Shown here: piece by piece, positions 26,351 to 39,300 of the stretch
Layout: each line of letters begins with the position of its first letter
How positions within the stretch are numbered: position 1 is the stretch's first letter
Assembly (NCBI GenBank): GCA_013398955.1
Contig: VWPU01010346.1
Coordinates: 18,942-82,941, forward strand
Length of the DNA stretch: 64,000 bases
Direction: 5' to 3'
Source of the DNA: Callaeas wilsoni
Taxonomy: Eukaryota; Chordata; Aves; Passeriformes; Callaeidae
Notes under the pieces: model-generated
What the model was told of the DNA's origin: nothing
What the model saw: only the letters and a program-made list of their open reading frames with translations
Database searches by the model: none
Translations under genes and position numbers: made by a program

Positions 26351-29300
26351 AATCATGAAAGCAGTTCCAGTAAAACAAGATCTACTTGGGTTTACTTTTC
26401 CACATTTGCCTGAACACTGCACCCTGTTAGAGTGCATACAGGAGTTGGCAACAGTGAGCTGGAACGTGCTGATAATTCAGATGAGACAGTTAAACTGTCC
26501 CCTTCCAACCTTCTGTAGCCAAAAACAGGTACCCTTGTTCATAGTCACTACTACAGTACCCCACCACCATTGGAACAAAAGCCAGTGTTGGGGTGGTGTA
26601 AGGCTGTAGATAATGTTTCCACTGTGTTTAACAGGAGCAAGGATTATAAGCAAAGTATGTTTCCTGAAAGCCCATGCATTTTTTTTTCCTGAACAGAAGA
26701 AAGGCACGATTCTGATGCCTCAAATACATTTAGATGTTTCATACTTGCAGATGCAACAGTTACAGCTTAGATTAAATATAGGAATAAAACCTTAAAAGGA
26801 ACTCCTGGTATGCTAAGCGTAGTCTGACTGAACAGCTTTGTGGTTTGACCTCATGAAAGATGGGGCCTTTTAGCTGGTTTCCTGTTTCCTGTCTCAAACA
26901 TTTCAACATTTTGTTTCTTCTCCAGTGTACTTGTCCTGCCTTGATTTTTGATCTGTCTTCAATAGAGCCTGAGAAGGAGATCAAGCAATGAAGCTGTGCT
27001 CTGTCATCCCCGGGACACTCACACAAATTCAGCATCACCACTGAGGCTGGGACAGGGTCTGGTTTTGTGCCAGGAGGAAGGCACCATCACAGGATAGGGA
27101 GGAGTGGATACAAGTTACTGCATGGAGCTCTAAGGGGAGCCCTCCTGATCCTCTCAGCTCCCATTACAGGACAGGTATGAGGATCTGGGAATGGCAGACA
27201 AACCACACGGTGAGGTGGAAGGAACCTGTTCAGGTGCCCTCACCGAGGGCAGATCAACCCATCTCTCATAATGAGAGCTGCCTTAAGGCGAGTGCTGAGG
27301 AGAAACAACAGAGGGGTACAGTCACAGGTGAGTCGCTCCTGAGCAGAATGAAAGCACCCATGTGCTAGACTCTTTTCAGGAGTGTCTGCTGCCTTCTGGG
27401 AGCCTGAAACAGGGATGTCACCAGACAACTGACTTAAGTTCAGTGCAGCCTTTAGACTGTGCCCACTCTGGTTCTTTCATGTGGGTACTGGTGATGTTGC
27501 AACAAGAAGTCCAAGGTTGATCAAAGGAGTTTTCAGGGCCCTGGGCAGAATGGGAAAAGGTTCAGGAACACAGTTAGGGTTCTCCTCAATCCTCCAAGTA
27601 ATGGGGAGAAATACTGAAAGTAAAAGGCATGCTCAAGACCTGGCTCCAGGATTTGTGCCTTCACCAGAACTTTGGTTTTTATACCCATTTGAGAGTCTTC
27701 TTTAAAACACAGGTTGTGCTGGGACCTGATGGGATCCAGTGTGCTGATGGGGAAACCACTGGGTCTGCACTGCATTGGTGTCTCAGAGCAGAGGCAGCCT
27801 ACAGGGGAGCTGCAGCACTGGGGCCAGTTCTGGGATTCATGACTTGAGCAGAGCTGGGGGCTGGGATGCAGGAAGTGAAAAGAGCTGAAGTTAAAACAGG
27901 AACTCGGAGCAGACACAGGCCCAAAGCTGTCGCTGGCAGCAGGTGCCTGAGCAAAAAGCAGCAAGTTTGCCAGCAGGAACTGGCGAGCCTTTAAAGGTAA
28001 GAAAACTTGAGTGGGTTTTGGGAGTGGAAAGTGAGAAATGACTACCAAAAAGTGTAGTGTTTGGTGGGCAAAGACAACTCCTTCTTGACCAAGCATGTTT
28101 AAGTGGACAATGCTCAGCATTTGCTTCTCAGGCTATTGTCCTGTCATCATTGTCGTTTTTGTGTTTGTGGCTCTAAAGAACCGCGTTTCCGTATCTACCA
28201 GCACAACTGTGCTGTGTGGTGGCTCTATATTTGTGCTGTTGTGGATGTTTTTGCAGGGGAAAATGGGACAAAAGAAGGGTTGAGACACTACCTTGGCTGA
28301 TATTTCTCAAATAGACAGTGTCCAGAGTCTCGTGATGTGATTACAGCCTGTGGTTTTTCATGGTTCCTACAATGCATGGCAGGTGGCTTTGGAGAATGGG
28401 TGGTCAAGAACCATTTACAGCAGCATTTAAAACCTTGAACCATCTTATTACAGCTCAAATCAGCTGCCCTGATGACAAGCAGCCCTGTGCTAGCTGGTTA
28501 TTACTGCTGGTGTATGCTTTACAAAAATGAACAATGAACTTTAAAAATCTATGGCATGAGAGATGCCAATAAAAGAGGGAGGGGGAAAAGTAGGAGAAAG
28601 GTGGTGTTACATGGGGCTGTGTTGTCCACATGAGCCTTTCTGCTTCCCCTGCTTCTAATTGCAGTTAGCTGTATTCAGTTTGGCACCGGATTGCTGTCAG
28701 TGGGGAATGTCACAGGCCTGCTGTGGTCCTGAGGCAGCTGGAGAAGGCCTAAAACCAGGTCTTCACTGTATATCTGCTTTAGCCCTTCATCTTCTCCCTT
28801 AGCTGACTACCTGGCCTTTGTTTAACAAAAGAAAGAATCACCTCTGCTGTGCTCATTTGGTTTCTGTTCTCTTTGCTCCCTGGTCTGACGGTGCTGGTTC
28901 TCTGGAAGGGACAACTTGAAACTCAACTGGAAAGGACAGCTTGAAACTGAGCAGTGCACTGTACTAAACTGGAAGGTTATTCACTTAAGCAGTTTTTGAT
29001 GTGGGACAGTTAATTACTTAGCATAAACCAAGAATTACTTAATTAGTCAGCCTAAACATTTTGCTTTCACAGAGGGCAACTGCCCCAAGTACTCAGGGCT
29101 GTCTGAGGCTTCCATACAGCTGTGGGAGGGAGGGGTTAGCACAGTTGAGCAGCACATAGTAAAAGCTGCTGTTAACTGAGGATCCAGCATACAGGAGGTC
29201 TCTTCCTTCCTGTTGATTTGGCCACAGTTTGGTGTTATGGAGAACAGGGCTCAGCTCAGTCTTTCCTGCACGTTCTCTTCCATCTTTCTCTCCGCCCTAC

Positions 29301-30225
29301 GAAAAAGCTGCTTTGGGTGACACAGAGAACTTGTGGTTCCTCAACACTCAGGCAGTAAAAGGGGTGGGATATGAAGGGATGGGGCTCTGATGAGAGTGAT
29401 TGCGCTGGGGTGTAGGAACAGCCAACTCATCTTTTCTCTCTCACTTATTTTGTAAAAACTCCGTTCTTTGGGTGGGGCTTTTTCATCATGTTTTTTTCAT
29501 GGTCACCTTGAAAATGAAACGCAGGGGTTTTAGATTTCACATTACTTTTAACTTCCTCTTGCTGGGCCCATCACTTCCTCCAGGCCTGCAGGAGTGGTTC
29601 CACCACAGCCTCAGCCAGTTTAGCCCTACACCCTCAGTGCTTTTAGCCCCATTTCCTATTTTCTCCGTGTGACAGACATGAACACCACACAGCACTAGCT
29701 CTGTCACACCACTGTCCAGCCTTGCTCTGACCCTTCTTTAGGCTACTGGGCAGGGATTAAAAGGTTGAAAAGCAGACAAGAAGCTTGAGGAGTTCACCTC
29801 AGTTCTAGCAGTACAGTGTCATGGAGCTGGAGCACGCCTCAGTGGTGTGTGCGACTGTGCTAACAGGAGGATTAACGCAGGGAACAGCCTCCCACAGCAC
29901 AGAAAATTAATGTGTGTTAGAAAAGCCGAATTTGGTAATTGGATGCCAGCATTCATTTACAGTATAATAAGGTGTGTGTTCCTGCTGCCAAGTCAGGGTG
30001 CGTGAAGGCTGTGGTTTACACCTACACTCCCTGTGTGTTTTGCTGTAAGACGTGCTGGGGCTCAGGAGTAGCTATTTTGGAGTGCCCTGTGCTGTATGAG
30101 GGACAGATGCATGAGGAGAGGTGGCCTGTAAAGGCCCCTTCCAGCCCAAGTTCTGCTGTGACTGGGCGCGAGCCTCTGTGGCCATGTGTGGCCACCCTGG
30201 GTGACACCATGTCCTTGTTGTGCAG
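26351..30225. other. GOLGB1-HCLS1 intergenic region / probable HCLS1 5' non-coding part
   Basis: No coding exon recognised. Because the HCLS1 ATG exon follows a splice acceptor directly, at least one untranslated HCLS1 exon and the promoter should lie somewhere here, but I cannot place them. An AATAAA is present at 28568-28573 with no assignable gene. Confidence 0.5.
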
Positions 30226-30309
30226 ATGTGGAAAGCAGCTGTGGGACACGACGTGTCAGTGAACGTGGAGGCTCAGGGAGACGACTGGGACACAGACCCT
30301 GACTTCGTG
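30226..30309 (+). CDS. HCLS1: HCLS1 first coding exon (start codon)
   Basis: TTGTGCAG immediately precedes ATG at 30226; donor GTGAGT at 30310. It encodes [20 protein letters not shown] and the acidic segment; this start matches HS1/cortactin N-termini. An untranslated upstream exon is implied. Confidence 0.93.
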
Positions 30310-33300
30310 GTGAGTGTCTGGTGCGGCAACTGTTATACTGGTGGTGCGGAGAGTTCCTGGCCCTGGGCACTTGCTGCTCAGCTGGGCTGGGGCTCAGGGC
30401 CCGGCACAGGTCAGCACCACTGGCAGGGCAGGAGCAACTGAGTGCCATCAGCCCCTCTCATGTACTGTCAGGTCACCTGTCTGAGCTGCTTCTGATACAT
30501 CTCCAGGTTTAGTCTCCAGAACTTCCTACATCATTGCACACCCCATGTCTGACCACAAGTAATGGCACTTAAGGAGTACAGAATATGCAAGGTTTCTTAA
30601 ACCTGCTCCCTGGTAACTTCCCTTGTCCACCCCATGACATATGTTGCAAGACACAGTGAACGCTTACATTTTCTCTGTCCCACAGTGTTTGTAACTGTAC
30701 AGGATCCTACTCTATTTACAGTCAACTTGTGAAGGTGCAGCTCTGTGCCTCTTACACTCTGGTTTTCTGTCTAGTTCGACTCTGAGTAAGCTGGTAAGAG
30801 AGCAAAAGGGTTTGGCCTTGGGAACCCTCTGCATTCATACAGGGTCATGATTTTCATTTTCCATTTGGTTCTCTATTACTTTCCTAATAAGCCTCTCCTA
30901 TTGGACAAGAGTCCTGTGTTTTCAAGGTTCAGTCTTGCCTAATTATTTCCAGTATGAAATTCTAGTTTGGGGCAGAAAAGCAAATTCCTTTCTCATAGTT
31001 TGAAGTTATTAATGTTTTAGGAAAAACCTACACTGTCCAATTTTTTTGCTTACTTAATTTCTTCTATTTGTGGAAGCATTCAAACTAAGCGTGAACAGAA
31101 TAAGACTTCGTATTAATTTTTTCACTCTATTTCATATATACATATTTTCAGCTTTAGTGTATATTAGGAAAGATTTTATTGATGCTTCCCTTTATCGAAT
31201 GTATGTTCAGACCTTCCACAAAGCTGCAAAATAAGGCCGCGATAGCCAGGCCCGAGGGCTGAGGTCACTGCGGTTTCTCGAGTATTTTCCCGAACAGCGA
31301 ATTCCGCGGATTCCTGGTGTCACCTCGGCTCTGCGGAGTGGGTCGGAGACCCCGGCCTAACCTTGCCCTGCCCTGCGGGGTGTCGGCGGCCGGCGAGGAT
31401 GGGGTGCCGGGACCCCTGGGCCGTGCCTGGTCCGACGGAGCGGCACCGAGCCCCGTGCGGGGCCGGGGGCTGACGGCTGCGGTTCGCCCCGCAGAACGAC
31501 ATCTCCGAGCGGGAGCAGCGCTGGGGAGCCAAAACCATCGAGGGCTCCGGCCGCGCCGGGCACATCGAGTGAGTGCGGCGGGGCAGACCGGGAGGAGGGG
31601 ACGTGGAGGACGGGCCCTGCGGGGACAGAACGAGCCCTGCCGGGGGTGGGGGCCGGCCCTGCGGGAGGAGAGCGCGCCGCTACCGCGGGCATAGCCGGGC
31701 TGGTTTGCGGCGGGGCCGAGAGCGTTCTTCGGGCGGGGCGGGCGCCTCCGCGGGCCCCGTTCTGCGGCTCCTCGCTGGGTCCCGCCCCGCAGCTGTGGGA
31801 GATCGGGGGTCGAACACCTGCACGTGGGGCTGCCCCGGTGCGAAGGCTGCCTGCTCCTTCCCTGCCCGGGGCTGGCCCGCGGCAGCAGCTCCGTCGGGAC
31901 AGCCCAGCGCAGCCCTGCAGCGTGTCCAGTGCAGCACTCGGAAAAAGGAAGGTGTGCGGTCCCGAGAAGGTCCGAGTGTAGCCCTGAACAGGGCTGCAGG
32001 AGTGGGGCTGGATGTCCCCCTGAGCCCATTGGTCCCCGGGCCCTTTCAGGCACAGTGGCTGCGTGTGTGGCTGGCACCCAGGGGAGCCCAGCGCAGGCAG
32101 CTGGTCCTGGTGTATGTCCTGCTGTGTGCTGGGCTTTGGCTGGTGCAGGGGCACAGGGATGCTCCAGCTAGCTGCACGGCTCTGCAAAATCCCGTTCTGA
32201 CGTGCCCTGTCTCTGTCTCCAGCATCCATCAGCTGAGGAACAAGGTATCAGAGGAACATGAGGTCATCAAGAAGAAGGAGCTGGAGACTGGCCCCAAGGC
32301 ATCCTATGGCTATGGGGGCAAATTTGGAACAGAGCGAGACCGAATGGATAAGGTAACAGCTGTGGAAGGCTTCCTCGAGCCTCAGTGGGGAAGTGCTTTA
32401 CTCATAAAGGAAGGGGCATCCCTATTTTCGGGCCTGGCCTTGAAGGGAGAGAATGGAGAGTTTGCATGGCTGCACAGATTCACACATGTCCAGTTAGCCC
32501 ATAATCTGTCTCCAGGGTCTGTTTGAATTCATTTGTATAACTCATCTCTACAACTTCTTTGCAATACTGCCTTTAGCTGTGAAGGACTTTCTGTGGCTGT
32601 TCAAGCCTGCTGCATAACAATTAAATCTGGTGCCTCCCTACCTAAGCCTGCTGCATAACAATTAAATGTGGTGCCTCCCTACCTGTGCGTGGAGAACTAA
32701 TGTGTAATAATTCCCTCCTCAAATTCAGCATTACAGACGTCATATCTCCCCAAGATAAAGCCCTAGACATCAGATCTGATCTATGTTTTTTGATAATCAT
32801 TATCATCATGCTTCTTCCTGCACATTTCAGTGTTTAATACTTCTTTTTCAGAAGTGAGATGGTTAGATCGCAGTAGAGTTCTGTAGATGTGGTCACTGTG
32901 GGATTGAACAATACCAGGATGGCAGGGTGAGAAACAGGTTGTCCTGAAAAATTCCCTACTCTCCCTGCCAGAGGTGTTGTAGTCATGAACTGCACACACT
33001 CCTCAGGAGAAGAGGCAGAAGCTGAACACTTGCAGCATCCTGGTGAAACTGGACAGTCCAAGAAGTTGCTCAACAAAAACACTCTCACTCTGGTCTGGCA
33101 GAGTCTGAGCACAGCTGTTCCATTTTGGCATAGAGTGTCTGTGGTTCCTGGCCACAGAACCTCCAGCAAGGAGAGCAGGATCCTGGCCTGGCCTGTGGCC
33201 AGGTTTGCTGGCCCTCACTGTCAGATACAGAAACAGGGAATGGGTGCCAGACCTCTGCCTGGAGTTTTTGGCTGTGTGTGCCTATCTGCACTTTTCTCTT

Positions 33301-36300
33301 GTTTCCCCTGTGATTATGCATCATGCAATTCCACCAGCACTTGAGAGCAGCTGGTATTCGGCATCCCACAGTTTGCTTAATGAGCTGGCAGTGGGGATGG
33401 TTTCTGAGACAACAGCCCTTGAGGCTCCTCCCAGGCCTCAGAGCAGAGCTGTTGCTGGCAAAGGCCACGTGGAGAGCATGGCCACCATCAGCACAGTCAG
33501 CTTGGACCTGTTGCCCTGTAGCTGCGAGCATGCCAGCAGGATGTGGAAGCAGCTGTGGTGCCTCTGCCTACCCACCACGGATGCTCATGTCACACTGTCT
33601 CTCCTCTCAGTGCGCAGTGGGACACGAATACATTGCTGATGTTGGGAAGCACTCCTCCCAGACAGATGCAGCCCAGGGCTTTGGCGGCAAGTTTGGAGTC
33701 CAGCAGGACCGAGCTGACAAGGTGTGTTGGACAGCACAGCTGAAATACGAACCTGTGGCCTGTGCTGCCCCTAGAGCACTGCTGCATGCCAGACCGTGGC
33801 TCAGTTTTCAAAGCTTGAGGCGTGCAGGGTGTGCCATGGTGTCACCGAAGCGCAGCTCACCTGTGTGCAGGGCAGTGGCTGATGACACAGTGTGGGGCGC
33901 TTGTGGAGGTAGCTGGTGTGCATTGATGTGGTGGACCTGTCCCATCCAGGCAGAACACTGTTTGCCTAGGGGCTGTGGTGTTTGCCCCTGCATGCTGCAG
34001 CACAAGACAGGGAGCCGGTAACAGCCTGGCCCCAGGGGAGGGAGGCTGAGACCCATCTTGGCCCTCAGGATGATTGACAGTCCTCCTCTTCTTGTTCCAG
34101 TCAGCACTGGGCTTTGAATACAAGGGTGAGGTGGAGAAACACTCATCCCAGAAAGGCAAGTCCATGGGCACATATGGCCCCTTGACCCTTTGCCCAGCTT
34201 CTCTTCTGCTCGCAGTATCCCATGCTGTTGGCTGTGGCACAGTCTCTTGTGTCTTGTTTCAGATTCCTGTTCCCAGTCCATCACCCTTGTGGCCCCATTC
34301 ACTGCTGTCCTGTCACCATCCTCATACTGTACATGCTGCTTGTCTCTGTGCTTTGCTATGGTGGAAACCCCATCCTGGCTGAGCAGAGGACACACCCTCA
34401 CCCTGCGATGGACGGCTGGTGCTCCCTGTCCTCTCAAAGCCCTCCTTAGAACTGCTCCAAAGGAAGCCTGAGCACTGTAGCACTTGAGAAGTGATTTCTG
34501 AAAAAGCAGCCCTGTAAGGAAAAGGCACAGCAATGGATATGAAAACAAAAGCCTACAGAGCATCCAAACTTCTGCAGATTCTGCAGATAATTCAACAAAC
34601 AGTGCAAGAATTGAAACTAGCGGTATTTTAAATATTCTGCCCTCAAGAGAAGATGAGCGGGCATGGTCTGTTGCTGTTTCAGGTAAATGTGAAGAATACT
34701 GTATTAACACAGAAAGAACTGAATCAGGTTCATTTAAAAGAAAACTATAAAAGAAGGAAAATGGTTTGAGGCATTCTTGGTTGATCTTAAAATAATAAAT
34801 CACATGCAGTTATGCTCCATTAACATATTCTTACAGACAGAGGAATTCGTCAGACTATGTGAAACCACAGAAATTGCTCAGGAAGTGGAAATGTCAGAAA
34901 TAGAGTGTTTGGATTGCTTTTCATAAAAATGTGTCCATACTGGAAGCTCCAGCAGCAAGGTAACAGTCATAAAATCTGTGTTTACTGAAAACAGCTCTCT
35001 TAAAGATCCATTTCATAACAGCACCATAGGTAGATAATAGTTTAGTCACAATAAGTTTAAGAATTTTTAGGACTTAGAGATTAAGTGACTGAGCTTCTAT
35101 GAAACATCCGTTCTCGAATACAAAATGTTCTTACGCATATTTCTCTAGATCACAGCCTCCATGGATTGGTACAGCTGAAGTTGTCAGAGAAGCCTCAACT
35201 CAGTCCTGTGAAATGCAGACCTGTGAGAATAGCGTCAGGGAACAGGGAGAGGTGACTCCAATTTACTCCTGAAGGACAGGTTTTAGAGACCTAGCAGGCA
35301 GGTGTCTGAAAGGAGGAGTCTGTACAGCCAGAAATCAGGATGGAGGCTGAAATGTCTCAGGAATCAGCCAGTAGTAACCAGATAGTCCTTAGAAAACAGT
35401 TGAACATGGTTGAAGTCATTAATGGATCACTAGTTTGGAGATGGAAGAAAGAGAGGCACAAGGCAACTGTGCTGTGCTCTCACACAATGGCCAGTGTGCC
35501 AGTGAGAAGAGTGGGAGCAAGTCTGCAGAAAGGGGGGTTCAGCCTTGCTGACAGTCCTCAGGGTCAGGTACTTCCTTGTGGGAGCTGAGATTCCGCTATA
35601 ACACACATAAGCCCTTTTGCCATTCCTGTACTTCTGAGGCTCAGTGTACTCACAGCCCTTTCCAAGGCTGGCAGACCACAGGCTGAAATCCTGGCTCTGG
35701 AGGTGGGTGAGGGAGTGATGCCCCGGCTGTCAGTGCCCAAGTCCTGCTTGGCTTTGCCTTCGTGGGTGACAGAGCTCCCACTGTCCTTGGCACATCCATT
35801 TTCTTCCTTTCCTCCTGGCCTGCTGTGTCTCCTGGTACCCTGACACCCGTTTGCCTTGTGCCCCCATTCCTATGGGCTCTTGTCCATGGTGCTCCCTGCC
35901 ACCCACTCTGTCCCCTCCAACCCTTCACTTTCTCTGGTGTTTTCCATAATCCCTGCTGCTGTCCCTTCTCCCTGGTGGCCCTTCCCAGTGCTGCTCCCTG
36001 TCCTCCCCTCACCAGCCCCATGCTGGGGGCAGCATTTGACTCCATACACCACGTCAGATTACTCCAAGGGCTTTGGTGGCCGTTACGGAGTGGAAAGGGA
36101 TAAGGTGGACAAAGCAGCTGTGGGATTTGACTACAAGTGCCAGACAGAGAAGCATGACTCTCAGAAAGGTGAGCCACGGCAGCCACGTGAGCTGGGGAAG
36201 CTGAGTGAGGTGGGAGATGTGGAAGAGCAGGGGAAACTGAGGGAGCTGGGTGAGCTGGAGGGGCTGGGGGTGCTGGAGGAGGTGGGGGAGCTGGGGGAGC

Positions 36301-39300
36301 CAGCTGAGGCGGGGGAGCAGGCAGTGTCAGGGCTGGAGCTGGGGTCTGTGCCCACTGGGACTATGGGGCACTGTGCAGGGCTTTTGCAATCTGCTGCAGG
36401 AATGGTGGAAGAGCTACAGGGAGCTGTTGGGAATGGGTCAGGTGAGGAAAGCCATTGCACAGTGCATGACTGCTGGAAAGAGTTCAGGCTAAAGGAAGAG
36501 GAGCAGAAGAGTTCTGTGGGCATAGGGATCTCTTGGACAGCATGTCACCAAAGGAAGTGTGAAGGGAAAGCCCAGGCAGGTGCTAATAGCAGGTGACATA
36601 TCCCGGGGTGGAGGGAGGGCTGTTGCTGCAGCACCAGTGAGGAAATCTGGCCTTGTTCCATGTCTTTCTCTAAGTCCTGGGCATGGAAAACCTGTGAGAA
36701 CAGCCTGAACTCACACTGCTGCCACTTGTCTCCTTCCCTCTCTTGTCCGTTCTCTTCTGTGCCCTGATCTGGATCCCTGTGACTGAAGACTATTCTGTGG
36801 GCTTTGGTGGGAAGTTTGGTGTTCAGAGGGATCGTCAAGACAAGAATGCCCTTGGCTGGGACCATCAGGAAGAAGTGCAACCCCACGCATCCCAAAGAGG
36901 TTGGGCAACGTTGCCAGAGGTGGTAGCAACTTCCTTGCAGCACACACAGACCTGGAGCTTGTGGTTCATAGTAAGAAATCCAGCTGCTGAAAGCAGAATG
37001 TGTCCAGCATGTTGCAGAGCAGCTGAGACCCAGTGAGCCCCAAAGCACAAGGGCAGAGTAGGTGTGAGCTTGGATCCGTGGGGGACGTGGAACCTGAATC
37101 AGGACTCCCAGGCTCTGCTGTGCTTCCTCCGTGAGGGACGTTCCTAAGCACAAGCTCACGGTAAAGGTGAGCACAGATGAATGAGGCCGAGCGCATTGCA
37201 GGAATGCCTTGTGTACAGCACGTTTGACTTCACTGAGCGAGGCCACGCTCCACTCACATGGCGTGACTGGCCTCTCACCCCGGTGCCTTGGACTTAGGCT
37301 TGGCAGCTACAACCCTGCACAGCTGTGTCCTCAGCGGAAAGGAGAGAGGGATTAGTCCTAAAAGCTACTGTCCAGAGCACTTAGCTTTATCTGTATCTCA
37401 TCACCTGTGGAACTAACTAGAGAAAACACATGCAAACTCATTTCACTGGTCACAGCATACTGAAGATAGAGGTACACACAAAATACAAAATACTATAAAA
37501 AACTTTTTTTTCCTTACAGACTATGCCAAGGGGTTTGGAGGCCGTTATGGGGTCCAGAAGGATAGAGTGGATAAGGTAAGACTGCTGCAGCCTGCAATAG
37601 CTTCCTCTTAATCACTGCTTCTTGCCCAGCTGAAAGAGAAGAGATTCCCCAGGTAGAGGTGAGATCCCAGTGCACAGCTAGGGCAAGAAGGAACCGGCCT
37701 AGTGTAAAATACCACAGGGTGCAGAGGGATGCAGCCTGGGGAGACTGTAATGCAGGGAATTCCTCACAGCATTGTCTGTAACTCCTCACTTCTCTGCTGT
37801 TTGTTACCTTCTCTGGGTTCTCCATTCCTATCAAGGAGTGCCTCATGGTCTATTCAGATGCTAAATCTTCCTGCATACCTTGACAAACCCCAGCAGGGAT
37901 GGGATTGGCATAGATCGATCTGCTGTGCATAAGAGGTCACCCAGTTGGCTGGTTCAGGTTTTCTGTTTGGACTGACACCAGGCAAAGCCTCATCTACAGT
38001 TGCATCTCAGACAGAGGCACTGGGATCAATTCTGTGCTTGGCAGGCTGCCCTGAAGGCTTGGTCAGGAAAGGGGGTCCTGCCAGCGGGTGACAATCTGCA
38101 TGGATGTGGATAGCCTAAAAGATGTGAATCCTAGGGCTTTGGGGCATTTGGAAGAGGCAGCAAGGGTGCCTTCCCTGAAACCTCCTTTCCCTGCTGTGGG
38201 GCACCGTGCTGTGCCTGGTACAGCACCAACATTGCTGTTCTCATGAGCTCGAAGGAGCAGGGGAGGATATAAACACACTGAAACAACCCACATGGTCCTG
38301 TCCATGTTGCGTGCGTAGGCTGGGCCAGCAACAGAGAGGGAATGTTGTCCTGCCCTCAGAAGAGATCAGCACTATCTGTGAATTTAACAACAGCAAATGG
38401 AGAGGCATTGACAAAAGGCACACCTTGTATGTGGTCAAAAACAACATGTAAAAGCAGATGAGGACTGGGTAAAAGGGCTGTGGGTCTTTTGGGAAGCAGG
38501 ATGCAGAGCGGAGATAAGCAGTTCTTGTTTGGCTCAAAGTGGACATGAATTTGTTCATTTTGAGAATACTGAAGCATAAACAAGCATGGTAAAAATAAGG
38601 ATTATTTGGGCAAGTAACTAAGTTTCTGATTACCTGGTCCTCAGGCACTGGAGAAATGCTGAATTCACTGCACCAGAGCAGAGCATAACAGACCCTCAGG
38701 CAGCCTGAACTGCCCTTTGGTAAAGTTCTGGACACTCAGTATGTATCAGACTAAGGCTCACACAAAATACAAATGCTGTCATATACACAGCATGTCCAGG
38801 CCCCTGGTGTGACCTGTGGGCACCTGGTTCTGAGCCTGCAGGCTGGTTTGCCTGCTCAGGCGCGTTTTCTGCAGGGAGAGCAGAGCTGCTGTCAGGGCTC
38901 CGTGGCTGCGGTGGCAATCGGCCATCAGCCTGTTGTGACACCTGCAGGCAGCACATGGTGTAAAGTGCCACGCTGAAAAGTGAGTCCTACTGCTGGTTCC
39001 TTTTTGCATGAAGTAGTTTTCTCATGAAAGCAGATAAACCCTTAATGCCTCTCTAGCTCGCTTTGGTTTTCCTGCACCCTCCCCACCGAATTCTATTCCC
39101 AGTTCAGCCTCTCTCCATACCTCCTGAAGCCAGTGATGCTGCAGGTGTTCACACACAGGTGCTGGTTTCCAGCCTGTGCCACTGCACACACACGGCAGGT
39201 GAGGCAGCTGTGCATCCAGCAGGGAAGTGCTTTCAGGCCTCACGACGCGAGGAGTGCAGGGATGGATGCATAGTGTCCCTGGGCCTGGGGAAGAGGCAGA

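Noticed and set aside
30100..30170. Possible CR1 3' tail ('ggccccttccagcccaagtt')
   Set aside because: Too short and degenerate to separate from chance; not annotated.
31265..32229. Long frames (270-317 codons) on both strands around 31.3-32.5 kb
   Set aside because: Low stop-codon density caused by the GC/CpG-rich segment; the real coding parts are the two HCLS1 exons only.
33808..34803. 331-codon minus-strand frame across HCLS1 introns
   Set aside because: No recognisable domain, overlaps HCLS1 exon on the other strand; composition is ordinary intron.
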